From positions 1 to 11,921 of the forward strand of contig ONVT01000034.1 of assembly GCA_900321365.1 (NCBI GenBank): 11,921 nt of DNA. Reading direction: 5' to 3'. Made by a program: the position numbers and the translations under genes. The stretch comes from an uncultured Eubacteriales bacterium. Lineage in GTDB: Bacteria > Bacillota_A > Clostridia > Lachnospirales > Lachnospiraceae. The first letter of the stretch is position 1; the number at the start of each line of letters is the position of its first letter. Shown here piece after piece: positions 5,282 through 11,921 of the stretch. The notes beneath the pieces were generated by a model that worked only from the letters and a program-made list of their open reading frames with translations, ran no database searches and was not told the origin of the DNA.

Positions 5282-7393
5282 TTAAAATTCAAAGAGCAGG
5301 TCGCCATAGGACGGCATCGGCCACATCTCTTTATCCACGATCATCTCCAGGCGGTCCACCGGGGCGCGGAGCGCCTCCATCGCCGGGCAGATCTGGCGGT
5401 GACAGAACACTGCCCTCTCCCGGCTTCCGCTCAGGTTCTGCATTTGAGAACAAAGGCGGATCAGCTCCTTCAGGGCCGCATCGGCCTTTTCCAGAAGATC
5501 CGTTGACTCCTCAAGAAGCCGTCTCTGGACACCGGCACCCGCACCGATGTCATCCAGGCTTCGGATTGTCTCCGCAAGGGAGCCCGTCCAGCGGATCACG
5601 GACGGAATGATGGACTTGGAAGCCATATCCACCATGGTCATCGCCTCGATATGGATGATGTTCGCGTAGTTCTCGTACTTGATCTCGACACGGCTCTCCA
5701 GTTCGGATCTTGTAAAGACCCTGAACTTTTCGAACATCCTGACGGAAGAGTCGTTCACCAGAGACGGAACCGCGTCCACCATGGAGGGCAGATTCGGAAG
5801 CCCTCTCCTCTCAGCCTCCTTCACCCACTCGGCAGAGTATCCGTTCCCGTTGAAAATGATCTTCTGATGTTCGGTAAGGTATCTGCGGATCAGCGCATGC
5901 AGCGCCGTCTCAAAATCATCCGCCTTCTCCAGTTCGTCACAGGCATCGGAAAATGCCTCCGCCGTGATCGTGTTCAGCACGATATTCGGCGCCGCGATGG
6001 AGTCCCGTGATCCGACCATACGGAATTCGAATTTGTTCCCCGTAAACGCAAACGGGCTTGTCCGGTTCCGGTCTGTGGCATCCTTGGAAAAGTCCGGCAG
6101 GGTGCTTGCCCCGGTTTTCAGCTTCCCTCCCCGGATGGAGCTTGTGGCCTCTCCGGTCTGGATCAGCTGCGTGACCAGATCCTCCATCTGATCCCCGATA
6201 AATACGGAAATCACAGCAGGCGGGGCCTCATTCGCGCCAAGCCGGTGGTCATTGCCCGGATCCGCGGCGGATTCCCGAAGCAGGTCCGCGTGTTCGTCCA
6301 CAGCCTTCAGGATGCAGGCAAACACCAGGAGGAACTGGTTGTTCTGATGGGGTGTCTTGCCCGGCTCGAGCAGATTGATCCCGTCATCGGTCTGCAGGGA
6401 CCAGTTGTTGTGCTTGCCGGACCCGTTCACGCCCGCAAACGGTTTTTCATGGAGCAGGCATCGCATATCATGCCAGGAGGCAACCCTCTTCAGTGTCTGC
6501 ATGACAATGTGGTTGTTGTCTACAGCCAGGGACGCACTCTCATAGATCACCGCAAGCTCATGCTGGGCGGGGGCTACCTCATTGTGCTGTGTCTTGGCCG
6601 GAACGCCCAGCCTCCACAGCTGCTGGTTCACATCCCGCATGAAAGACGCGACCCTCGTCCGCAGCGATCCGAAGTAATGGTCATCCAGCTCCTGGCCCTT
6701 CGGGGGCATGGCGCCGAACAGCGTGCGTCCTGTATAGACCAGGTCCTTGCGCCTGTGGAACATCTTCTTGTCCACAAGAAAATACTCCTGCTCCGGACCG
6801 ACATATGGACGGACCTTCTTCGATGTGGTATTGCCGAAAAGACGGATCAGCCGCAGGGACTGTCTGTTCAGGGCGTCCATGGAACGAAGAAGCGGCGTCT
6901 TGAAATCGAGGGCTTCCCCGTTGTAGGAGCAAAAGGCAGTCGGGATGCACAGGATCGCGCCGGCGGCATCCTTTCGCACAAAAGCCGGAGACGTCATGTC
7001 CCATGCCGTGTATCCCCTCGCCTCAAAGGTCGCGCGCAATCCTCCGGAAGGAAATGACGACGCGTCAGACTCTCCCTTGATCAGGTTCTTCCCGGAAAGC
7101 TCCATCAGGACCTTCCCATCCTCACCCGGAGAGGCAAGGAAGCAGTCGTGCTTCTCCGCGGTTGCCCCGGTCAGCGGCTGGAACCAGTGGGTATAGTGGG
7201 TTGCCCCCTTCTCGATCGCCCACTGCTTCATGGCCTCCGCAATCTCGTCCGCAACAAGGTGGTCCAGCGTTCCACCCTCATCCATCGCCTTGTGCAGCGC
7301 CAGGTAGACCTTCTTCGGAAGGCGCGACCTCATCACACTGTCCGAAAAAACATCCTCCCCGTAAATATCCGCAACGTTGAATCCTTCTTCCAT
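5282..7393 (-). CDS. glnN: Glutamine synthetase type III
   Basis: This 703-residue protein is a type III glutamine synthetase (GSIII), a cytosolic dodecamer that condenses glutamate and ammonia with ATP to glutamine, the main ammonium assimilation step. GSIII is far longer than type I (about 440-470). Diagnostic segments are NVADIYGEDVFSD (6-18), GLRATFEARGYTAWD (118-132), the metal-binding EQEYFLVD (201-208), NEVAPAQHELA (271-281), the substrate loop NGSGKHNNWSL (323-333), GNDHRLGANEAPP (380-392) and DRNRTSPFAFTGNKFEFR (441-458). The frame is open 34 codons further upstream, but the family N-terminus begins at the ATG at 7393, which has GGAG 5 nt upstream. No glnR or amt gene is visible beside it. 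An inverted repeat over a candidate -10 box (7418-7439) suggests its own regulated promoter, though read-through from the sugar-binding gene is also possible because no terminator separates them. Confidence 0.95.
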   Translation of the reverse strand: MEEGFNVADIYGEDVFSDSVMRSRLPKKVYLALHKAMDEGGTLDHLVADEIAEAMKQWAIEKGATHYTHWFQPLTGATAEKHDCFLASPGEDGKVLMELSGKNLIKGESDASSFPSGGLRATFEARGYTAWDMTSPAFVRKDAAGAILCIPTAFCSYNGEALDFKTPLLRSMDALNRQSLRLIRLFGNTTSKKVRPYVGPEQEYFLVDKKMFHRRKDLVYTGRTLFGAMPPKGQELDDHYFGSLRTRVASFMRDVNQQLWRLGVPAKTQHNEVAPAQHELAVIYESASLAVDNNHIVMQTLKRVASWHDMRCLLHEKPFAGVNGSGKHNNWSLQTDDGINLLEPGKTPHQNNQFLLVFACILKAVDEHADLLRESAADPGNDHRLGANEAPPAVISVFIGDQMEDLVTQLIQTGEATSSIRGGKLKTGASTLPDFSKDATDRNRTSPFAFTGNKFEFRMVGSRDSIAAPNIVLNTITAEAFSDACDELEKADDFETALHALIRRYLTEHQKIIFNGNGYSAEWVKEAERRGLPNLPSMVDAVPSLVNDSSVRMFEKFRVFTRSELESRVEIKYENYANIIHIEAMTMVDMASKSIIPSVIRWTGSLAETIRSLDDIGAGAGVQRRLLEESTDLLEKADAALKELIRLCSQMQNLSGSRERAVFCHRQICPAMEALRAPVDRLEMIVDKEMWPMPSYGDLLFEF

Positions 7394-7417
7394 ACTTACT
7401 CCGCACTCCTTCCTGAC

Positions 7418-7439
7418 TGATGTACATAACTCTACATCA
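7418..7439. promoter_or_regulatory. Inverted repeat (candidate operator) upstream of glnN
   Basis: TGATGTA (7418-7424) and TACATCA (7433-7439) are perfect 7-bp inverted arms separated by 8 nt. The site lies 25 nt before the glnN ATG and covers the candidate -10 box TAGAGT (7429-7434). It recalls the layout of TnrA/GlnR sites (TGTNA-N7-TNACA), but the arm bases and spacing do not fit that consensus, so the regulator is unknown. It could alternatively form an RNA hairpin next to the ribosome binding site. Confidence 0.5.
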
Positions 7440-7457
7440 CGCAGGTCTGTAGTGCAA
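7429..7457 (-). promoter_or_regulatory. Candidate glnN promoter
   Basis: On the minus strand TTGCAC (7452-7457) is separated by 17 nt from TAGAGT (7429-7434). The -35 box matches only its first three bases and the -10 box four of six. The support is mainly the correct spacing, the location in the 98-nt gap before glnN, and the overlap of the -10 box with the inverted repeat at 7418-7439. Start of transcription would be near 7422. Confidence 0.35.
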
Positions 7458-7491
7458 GGGGGTACTGTTTCGCGATGCCGCCGCCCGGGGC

Positions 7492-8592
7492 TCACTCCAC
7501 ACTATTAAGGTAGACATCCTCCCTCTGGTGGAAACCGCCTTCGATGATGACTTCATCGATATTCTCCTTCGTCACCGCGATGGGCTCGAGCGCGTAGTAA
7601 GGGATCTGGGCGCTTCCGTCCTCCATCGTCTCGGTGACAGGGACAGACCCTGACGGATCCGTGATGTCTTCCCCCTTCGCCAGGGCGACCGCAAGCTTTG
7701 CCGCCACGGATGCTTCCTTGTCGACCGACTTATAGACAGTCATGGTCTGGGTACCCTCGACGATCCTCTGGCACGCGCTCAGCTCCGCGTCCTGCGCGAC
7801 AACCGGGACCGTCCCCGCCATCTTGTTCTCGGCCAGGGCGCGGATCGCCTGACCGGCCAGGTCGTCATTGCCGCACATGATGCCGTCGACCCTGCCCCCG
7901 TTCTCTTCCAGGCCTTCCCTGACCGCGTCAAACGCCAGCTCCGCGAGCCAGTTGTCACAGAAGGTCGAATAGACGATGTCGATGCCGGTTCCCTCCAGTG
8001 CTTCCTCGAAGCCCTCTCTTACGAGATCCACATTGTAATCACTGGAGGAACCCTGGATCTGGAAGATGTCTCCGCCGTCCGGGAGACTTTCTGCAAGGGC
8101 CTGTCCCATGAGGGTGCCCACCATGCGGTTGTCAAAGGATATGTAGAGGTCGCAGCCCGCGTTGCGGATCAGGCGGTCATAGCTGATGATCCGGATGCCC
8201 TCCTGCTGCGCCTTCTTCACCACATCGCCCAGCGCTCCCGCGTCGATGGGGATGATCGTGATCACGTCCATCTTCTTGTCGATCAGGTATTCGATCTGGG
8301 AGATCTGCTCCTCCACGTCCCCGTTCGCGTTCTGGACATTGACCTCGGCACCCAGGTTCTGCGCGGTCGCCACGAATACGTCCCGGTCCCTGAGCCAGCG
8401 TTCAATGACAAAGGAATCAAAACAGATCCCGATCTTAACCTTCTCTTCTTTCATTTCGCTCATGGTCTCGGACTCATCCGCTGTCTTTCCTCCGGCTCCG
8501 GAACAGCCCGCCGCCAGTATGGCGCACGTAAGCAGCATTGCTGCCATTCGGATATAGCCAGGCCAGCCACAATGTCTCATACTAAACCCCAT
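7492..8592 (-). CDS. XylF-like sugar-binding lipoprotein (periplasmic binding protein type 1, xylose/multiple-sugar type)
   Basis: This 366-residue protein starts with a lipoprotein signal peptide: a hydrophobic stretch at about 16-28 and lipobox LAAGC with Cys30 as lipidation site, then an acidic Ser/Glu linker (31-50). The mature part is a two-lobed sugar-binding fold like XylF/ChvE: KIGICFDSFVIERW (53-66), DVITIIPIDAGAL (109-121), RIISYDRLI (134-142), CGNDDLAGQAIRAL (240-253) and the strongly XylF-like QDAELSACQRIVEGTQTMTVYK (267-288). It would sit outside the cytoplasmic membrane. No ABC ATPase or permease follows, while a histidine kinase and response regulator precede it, so a sensing role with that kinase (as XylFII with LytS) is likelier than transport alone; this is inference. 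Starts at 8592 and 8580 are both possible; 8592 has AAGGCGG 4 nt upstream, which lies in a hairpin. Sugar specificity is unknown. Confidence 0.87.
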   Translation of the reverse strand: MGFSMRHCGWPGYIRMAAMLLTCAILAAGCSGAGGKTADESETMSEMKEEKVKIGICFDSFVIERWLRDRDVFVATAQNLGAEVNVQNANGDVEEQISQIEYLIDKKMDVITIIPIDAGALGDVVKKAQQEGIRIISYDRLIRNAGCDLYISFDNRMVGTLMGQALAESLPDGGDIFQIQGSSSDYNVDLVREGFEEALEGTGIDIVYSTFCDNWLAELAFDAVREGLEENGGRVDGIMCGNDDLAGQAIRALAENKMAGTVPVVAQDAELSACQRIVEGTQTMTVYKSVDKEASVAAKLAVALAKGEDITDPSGSVPVTETMEDGSAQIPYYALEPIAVTKENIDEVIIEGGFHQREDVYLNSVE

Positions 8593-8595
8593 TCA

Positions 8596-8614
8596 GCCGC
8601 CTTCGGCCGGCGGC
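8596..8614 (-). other. GC-rich hairpin over the ribosome binding site of the XylF-like gene
   Basis: GCCGCC (8596-8601) and GGCGGC (8609-8614) are perfect complements with a 7-nt loop, ending only 3 nt before the ATG at 8592. On the minus strand the right arm contains the AAGGCGG that would serve as ribosome binding site, so the stem could hide it and favour the start at 8580 or lower translation. No T-tract follows, so it is not a terminator. Confidence 0.5.
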
Positions 8615-8620
8615 ATTTCT

Positions 8621-8671
8621 CCCGAAAACACTGCTTTTCTTTTCGTCCGGCTGCATCAGCCAGAAAACACT
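8621..8671. repeat. Direct repeat pair, candidate response-regulator operator
   Basis: CCCGAAAACACT (8621-8632) and CCAGAAAACACT (8660-8671) match at 11 of 12 bases, spaced 39 nt start to start. They lie in the 145-nt gap (8593-8737) between the AraC-type response regulator gene and the XylF-like gene. AraC-family regulators bind direct repeats, so these are reasonable candidate sites, although the usual half-site spacing is nearer 21 nt. I saw no convincing promoter in the gap; TTGACT (8690-8695 region) lacks a matching -10 at 17 nt. Confidence 0.4.
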
Positions 8672-8737
8672 TACATCATTATCTCCAGTCAATGTCCCAC
8701 AGAACCGGTCTGCAAGCACTGCACAGGATCTGATCTG

Positions 8738-10327
8738 TCACTCCTGCTCTCTGTATTCCCTGGGCGTCATCCCGGTCTGCTTCTTGAAGATCCGGCTGAA
8801 ATAATTCGGATCCGCGTAGCCCGACTGCAGGCCCGCCTCCCGGATCGAGATAACCGGGCGCTTCAGGAGCATCTTCGCGTTGCTGATCCTCAGGGCTGTC
8901 AGGTATTCGATGAAGTTCTCCCCGACCTCCTCCTTGAACAGCTTGCTGAAATAATACGGGCTGACATTCACCTCTTTGGAAACGTCGTCCAGGGACAGCT
9001 CCCTCTGGAAATTCTCCTGGATGTATTTGCAGGCCCGCGACACCGTCGACTCGTCCTTCTCCTCCGCCTGGTTGTGGATCGTTCCGGCAATGGAGGTCAT
9101 GTTGTCCAGGAACCATTCCCTGATCTCCATCGCGTTTTTCAGCGCATTGACCTGCGTGAGATAATCCTTGCGATAGTCAAACGCGTAGTTTACGGATCCG
9201 GCCGTAAACGCGTCGTGCTCGGAACGAAGGACCAGCTCGAGCGCCTTCAGGCGCATGCTGTCGAGATCATCGGGATCGTGCCGTACCATCCAGTCACAGA
9301 ACAGGCTGACCTTCTCCCTGACAGCTGCCACGTCTCCCCTGGAAAGCGCGGTAAAGGCATCCCGCTCCAGCTCGACAGGATAATCATCCTCCAGCACGCC
9401 TCTCTCGGAAATGTCCTCGATGTGCACCACTCTCGCGCGGGAGTCGCGCAGCGCGTTGACCGCCTCCAGATAGCTGAGCCGAAGATCCGCAAACCGGCAG
9501 ATTCTTCCGATGCCCGCCCGAAACCGCATGGACAGCATCTGGCTCAGGCGCTGAAGGAGAGACCTCATGTTATTGATGGCTTCGATTCTCTCGTCATAGG
9601 TGATCGTCTCGTCCTCGTGCGGGACGACAACCACGATCCTGTCACTCATGACAGGGCCGATGATGCAGCGCTGGAACGACTTGATGACGGAACGGATCTG
9701 CATGTAGTTTTCCTGCGCCTTCACGCGGCTCTCCACCGGGCTCAGGAGCCCGTCCTCCGGATTCGATGATCCAAACCAGATCACCTCCACATAGGCATCC
9801 TTCTCCCGGATCTCCAGCAGCTGGCGGTAATACTCCTCATCCTGCATGTCATCCGAGAGCAGCATTCCCGTGACAAACCCGTTCTCGACGACGGGAATGA
9901 TGGTTTCGAGTTTCTCCTGTATCTTCAGCTGGTCCGACCTTCTTTCCCGGATCCGGTCAACCTTCCGCATCCCGTCCTCCACCGTCCGGATGACCACGTC
10001 CCGCGAAACCGGCTTCATGATGTACTGCTCCACCCCGAGCGAGATTGCGTCCTGCGCATAGTCGAACTTGTCAAACGCGGATACGACATAGAACAGGCAC
10101 GAGGAGTTGAAGGAACGGATCTCCCGGATCGCGGCGATCCCGTTGATGCCCGGCATCTGGATGTCCATGAACACGATGTCCGGATGGAAATTCTCCGCCT
10201 GCTCGATCGCCGTCCTTCCCGTCTTGGCAGTAGCGATCTCCACTTCATCCTGGAACTGCCTTGAGATAATCTCTTTCAGAGACTCCACCATGATGCCTTC
10301 ATCATCCGCTATCAGAATTCGGTACAT
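8738..10327 (-). CDS. Response regulator, YesN type (receiver plus AraC-family DNA-binding domain)
   Basis: This 529-residue cytosolic transcription factor has an N-terminal receiver domain (1 to about 122) with acidic pocket Asp8/Asp9, phosphoacceptor Asp55 in FMDIQMPG, Ser83 and the conserved Lys105 in YIMKPVS. The C-terminal AraC-type double helix-turn-helix (about 432-529) includes LSLDDVSKEVNVSPYYFSKLFK and SGYADPNYFSRIFKKQTGMTP. Between them lie about 300 residues with no motif I recognise, probably a dimerisation or linker region as in other YesN proteins. It starts 7 nt after the kinase gene stop; AGGAGG inside the last kinase codons lies 12 nt upstream of the ATG, a rather long spacing. 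It is the cognate partner of the kinase upstream and probably activates sugar uptake or catabolic genes, possibly the XylF-like gene just downstream. The target genes are not shown by the sequence. Confidence 0.93.
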   Translation of the reverse strand: MYRILIADDEGIMVESLKEIISRQFQDEVEIATAKTGRTAIEQAENFHPDIVFMDIQMPGINGIAAIREIRSFNSSCLFYVVSAFDKFDYAQDAISLGVEQYIMKPVSRDVVIRTVEDGMRKVDRIRERRSDQLKIQEKLETIIPVVENGFVTGMLLSDDMQDEEYYRQLLEIREKDAYVEVIWFGSSNPEDGLLSPVESRVKAQENYMQIRSVIKSFQRCIIGPVMSDRIVVVVPHEDETITYDERIEAINNMRSLLQRLSQMLSMRFRAGIGRICRFADLRLSYLEAVNALRDSRARVVHIEDISERGVLEDDYPVELERDAFTALSRGDVAAVREKVSLFCDWMVRHDPDDLDSMRLKALELVLRSEHDAFTAGSVNYAFDYRKDYLTQVNALKNAMEIREWFLDNMTSIAGTIHNQAEEKDESTVSRACKYIQENFQRELSLDDVSKEVNVSPYYFSKLFKEEVGENFIEYLTALRISNAKMLLKRPVISIREAGLQSGYADPNYFSRIFKKQTGMTPREYREQE

Positions 10328-10334
10328 ACTCTGT

Positions 10335-11876
10335 CTATTCCTCCTGCTCTGCGTCTCTTCCGTCCACCGGCAGAAGAACCGTTACTTCCGTTCCCATACC
10401 CGGGCCATCGCTCCATATGCTGAAAAGACCAGGCCGGTTATAATACAGCTCCAGACGCGAGATCACGTTTTCGATCGCGATTCCGGTTGAATTCTTCCCT
10501 TCCTCCCGCTGGGTCTGGAGCGCGGCAGTGTCTCTTGCCGTGATCGTTTCAAGCTGCCGGCGCGTCATACCGGCCCCGTTGTCCGAGACCGTGATCCGGA
10601 CACAGTCGGTTCCGGTCTCATTCTCATTCTCCGGAACATAGTCCACCGAGAGCGTGACGATCCCGTTCTCATGGTCATCGTGGATCCCGTGCTGGATCGC
10701 GTTTTCCACGATGGGCTGAAGAATCATGCTGGGCATCCTCGTATCCAGGTCGATTCCCTCCTCGATCTGCTTCTCATAATGGATATCGCCCGAAAACCGC
10801 ACATTCAGGATGTAGATATAGTTGTCGACCGAATCGATCTCCTCGCTGAGGGCCGCGTCGCCCCCCGTCTTCTTGACGTTGTAGCGGAAGAACTGGGCCA
10901 TGCGTGACAGGAAATGCTCTGTCCTCTCCGCCCCCTCCATCATCGCCAGCTGCGATCCTGCATTCAGGCTGTTGAACAGAAAGTGGGGATTGATCTGGGC
11001 CTGGAGGAACTTCAGCTGCGCCTCCTTCAGGTGGGCCTCCATGGAGAGCTCATTTTCCTTCATCTGCGCCTCCTTCACCATGGAGGCGCGCTGAGAGTCG
11101 ATATACGTCCGGATGCTCACGAGCATCTTGTGAAATGCGTTCGTGACCACGCCGACCTCATCCGGCCGCTCCGACTGCCGCACATCCACGCTGAAGTCTC
11201 CGCCGGCCACGCTCTCTGCCGCAGCGGAGAGCTCCCTCAGGGGGCCGATCATCGCCCGCACGCTCATCACGCACAGCATCAGGGCAAATGTGCTGACCAC
11301 CAGGATCATCAGAAAGCTCATGCGCTCCATGGTCTTCATGCTGCGCAGCAGGGACAGGTAGTTCTCCGTGTTCTGGGAAAACCGCTTGCTGTTCAGGGTA
11401 TAGATATAATCGTTGATGTACTGAAATAGTGTGCTGGCAGTGGCATAGGCGGCCTTGTATTCCTCCACGTTCCTGCCGCGCCGGGCCTGGATCGCGTCTT
11501 CCGCGACCGCCAGATAGGACTGTGTCATGAACCGGATGTTCTTCTCCAGCATCAGGATTTCATTTCCCACATCCCTCTCGTTCAGGTCGTCCGTCTGGGA
11601 CCTGAGCTCCTGTTCATAGCGGTAGAAATCCTCCAGGGACGAGGAGCTCTTCGTGCTCAGGTAATCATACATGCTGCTCTGGGACCTGGAGAGCGTATCC
11701 CCCAGGTTCATGATCACGGCATTGGACGCGAACACTTCGTGAATCTGGTCGACGGTCTTGCTGGTCTGGCGGAATACAAAGAGATTCACGCCAAGCGCCA
11801 TCAGCAGGGCCATCGCGACAACGATCGAGATACGTGTCTGAACAGAGGAGAAGAACCGGATCCTGTTTTTATTCAT
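10335..11876 (-). CDS. Membrane sensor histidine kinase, YesM/LytS type (HAMP, His_kinase, HATPase)
   Basis: This 513-residue membrane kinase has transmembrane helices near residues 15-35 and 187-207, flanking an extracytoplasmic, mostly helical region (36-186) with no recognised ligand fold. A HAMP domain follows (about 208-262), then a helical linker. The His_kinase domain has phosphoacceptor His298 in QINPHFLFNSLN, the hallmark of the LytS/YesM group. The ATPase domain has the N box PIVENAIQHGI (Asn392), G1 SDNGAGM (431-437) and G2 STGIAIENVISRL (463-475), so all catalytic parts are present. It would phosphorylate the YesN-type regulator encoded next. Its start codon overlaps the stop of the upstream gene (ATGA) and has GGAGG at good spacing, implying translational coupling. 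A helical sensor with no sugar-binding fold fits ligand sensing through a separate binding protein, as known for clostridial LytS with XylFII; this is inference. Confidence 0.94.
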   Translation of the reverse strand: MNKNRIRFFSSVQTRISIVVAMALLMALGVNLFVFRQTSKTVDQIHEVFASNAVIMNLGDTLSRSQSSMYDYLSTKSSSSLEDFYRYEQELRSQTDDLNERDVGNEILMLEKNIRFMTQSYLAVAEDAIQARRGRNVEEYKAAYATASTLFQYINDYIYTLNSKRFSQNTENYLSLLRSMKTMERMSFLMILVVSTFALMLCVMSVRAMIGPLRELSAAAESVAGGDFSVDVRQSERPDEVGVVTNAFHKMLVSIRTYIDSQRASMVKEAQMKENELSMEAHLKEAQLKFLQAQINPHFLFNSLNAGSQLAMMEGAERTEHFLSRMAQFFRYNVKKTGGDAALSEEIDSVDNYIYILNVRFSGDIHYEKQIEEGIDLDTRMPSMILQPIVENAIQHGIHDDHENGIVTLSVDYVPENENETGTDCVRITVSDNGAGMTRRQLETITARDTAALQTQREEGKNSTGIAIENVISRLELYYNRPGLFSIWSDGPGMGTEVTVLLPVDGRDAEQEE

Positions 11877-11921
11877 CCCTCTTCCTCCGCCTGCTGCCTG
11901 AGCGCTTCCTGCTCCCTCTCA
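11873..11921 (-). CDS. C-terminus of an unidentified upstream gene in the same operon
   Basis: The frame ending at the TGA at 11873-11875 gives 15 residues, EREQEALRQQAEEEG, before the window edge. Its stop overlaps the kinase start as ATGA, and its last codons supply the kinase ribosome binding site, so it is almost surely a real co-transcribed gene. The tail is very rich in Glu, Gln and Arg and looks helical. Too little is present to name a family. By comparison with similar clostridial loci it could be another sugar-binding or sensing protein, but nothing here proves it. Confidence 0.6.
   Translation of the reverse strand, partial: EREQEALRQQAEEEG

Noticed and set aside
6245..7057. Plus-strand open frame of 270 codons opposite glnN
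   Set aside because: It is a shadow of the GC-rich glnN coding strand. glnN has all its family motifs here and the antisense product looks like random low-complexity sequence.
7394..7495. A longer glnN N-terminus starting at 7495
   Set aside because: The extra 34 residues are Arg/Cys-rich and unlike GSIII N-termini, and would overlap the stop of the preceding gene; the ATG at 7393 has GGAG and begins the conserved segment.
1..11921. CRISPR arrays, tRNAs, insertion sequences, attachment sites or phage genes
   Set aside because: No regular repeat-spacer pattern, cloverleaf, transposase, integrase or phage-like protein was seen on either strand.

Overview
All genes I can support lie on the minus strand, so transcription runs from high to low coordinates. 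Gene content and style suggest a moderately GC-rich Clostridia/Firmicutes genome, most likely Lachnospiraceae-like: strong AGGAGG-type ribosome binding sites, a type III glutamine synthetase, a YesM/YesN (LytS/YesN) sugar-sensing two-component pair, an AI-2E family exporter, a class III-like PPK2 and a zinc-type L36. This placement is inference from gene content; no rRNA gene or taxon-specific marker is present.

In transcription order from the right edge, the window first holds the last 15 codons of an unidentified gene (11873-11921). It overlaps by ATGA a membrane histidine kinase (10335-11876), which is followed after 7 nt by an AraC-type response regulator (8738-10327). After a 145-nt gap with direct repeats and a GC-rich hairpin comes a XylF-like sugar-binding lipoprotein (7492-8592). 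Together these resemble the XylFII-LytS-YesN extracytoplasmic sugar-sensing system of clostridia, but no ABC transporter ATPase or permease follows. Next is the type III glutamine synthetase glnN (5282-7393), preceded by a 22-bp inverted repeat that covers a candidate -10 box.

The left half is a series of apparently separate housekeeping and metabolic genes: an AI-2E family transporter (3851-5158), a polyphosphate kinase 2 (2755-3660) closed by a clear intrinsic terminator (2662-2700), a ribokinase-like PfkB kinase (1642-2532) and an O-acetylhomoserine sulfhydrylase (198-1478). At the left edge a near-consensus sigma-A promoter (166-194) starts three bases after the sulfhydrylase stop codon and drives rpmJ (ribosomal protein L36), which is cut by the window edge. 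rpmJ is not preceded by infA, so the usual spc/alpha ribosomal cluster appears to be split here.

No tRNA, rRNA, CRISPR array, insertion sequence or known riboswitch was recognised. The most interesting element is the sugar-sensing module with its partial upstream gene and candidate operator repeats. The rest is ordinary core metabolism with a few regulatory structures worth checking.
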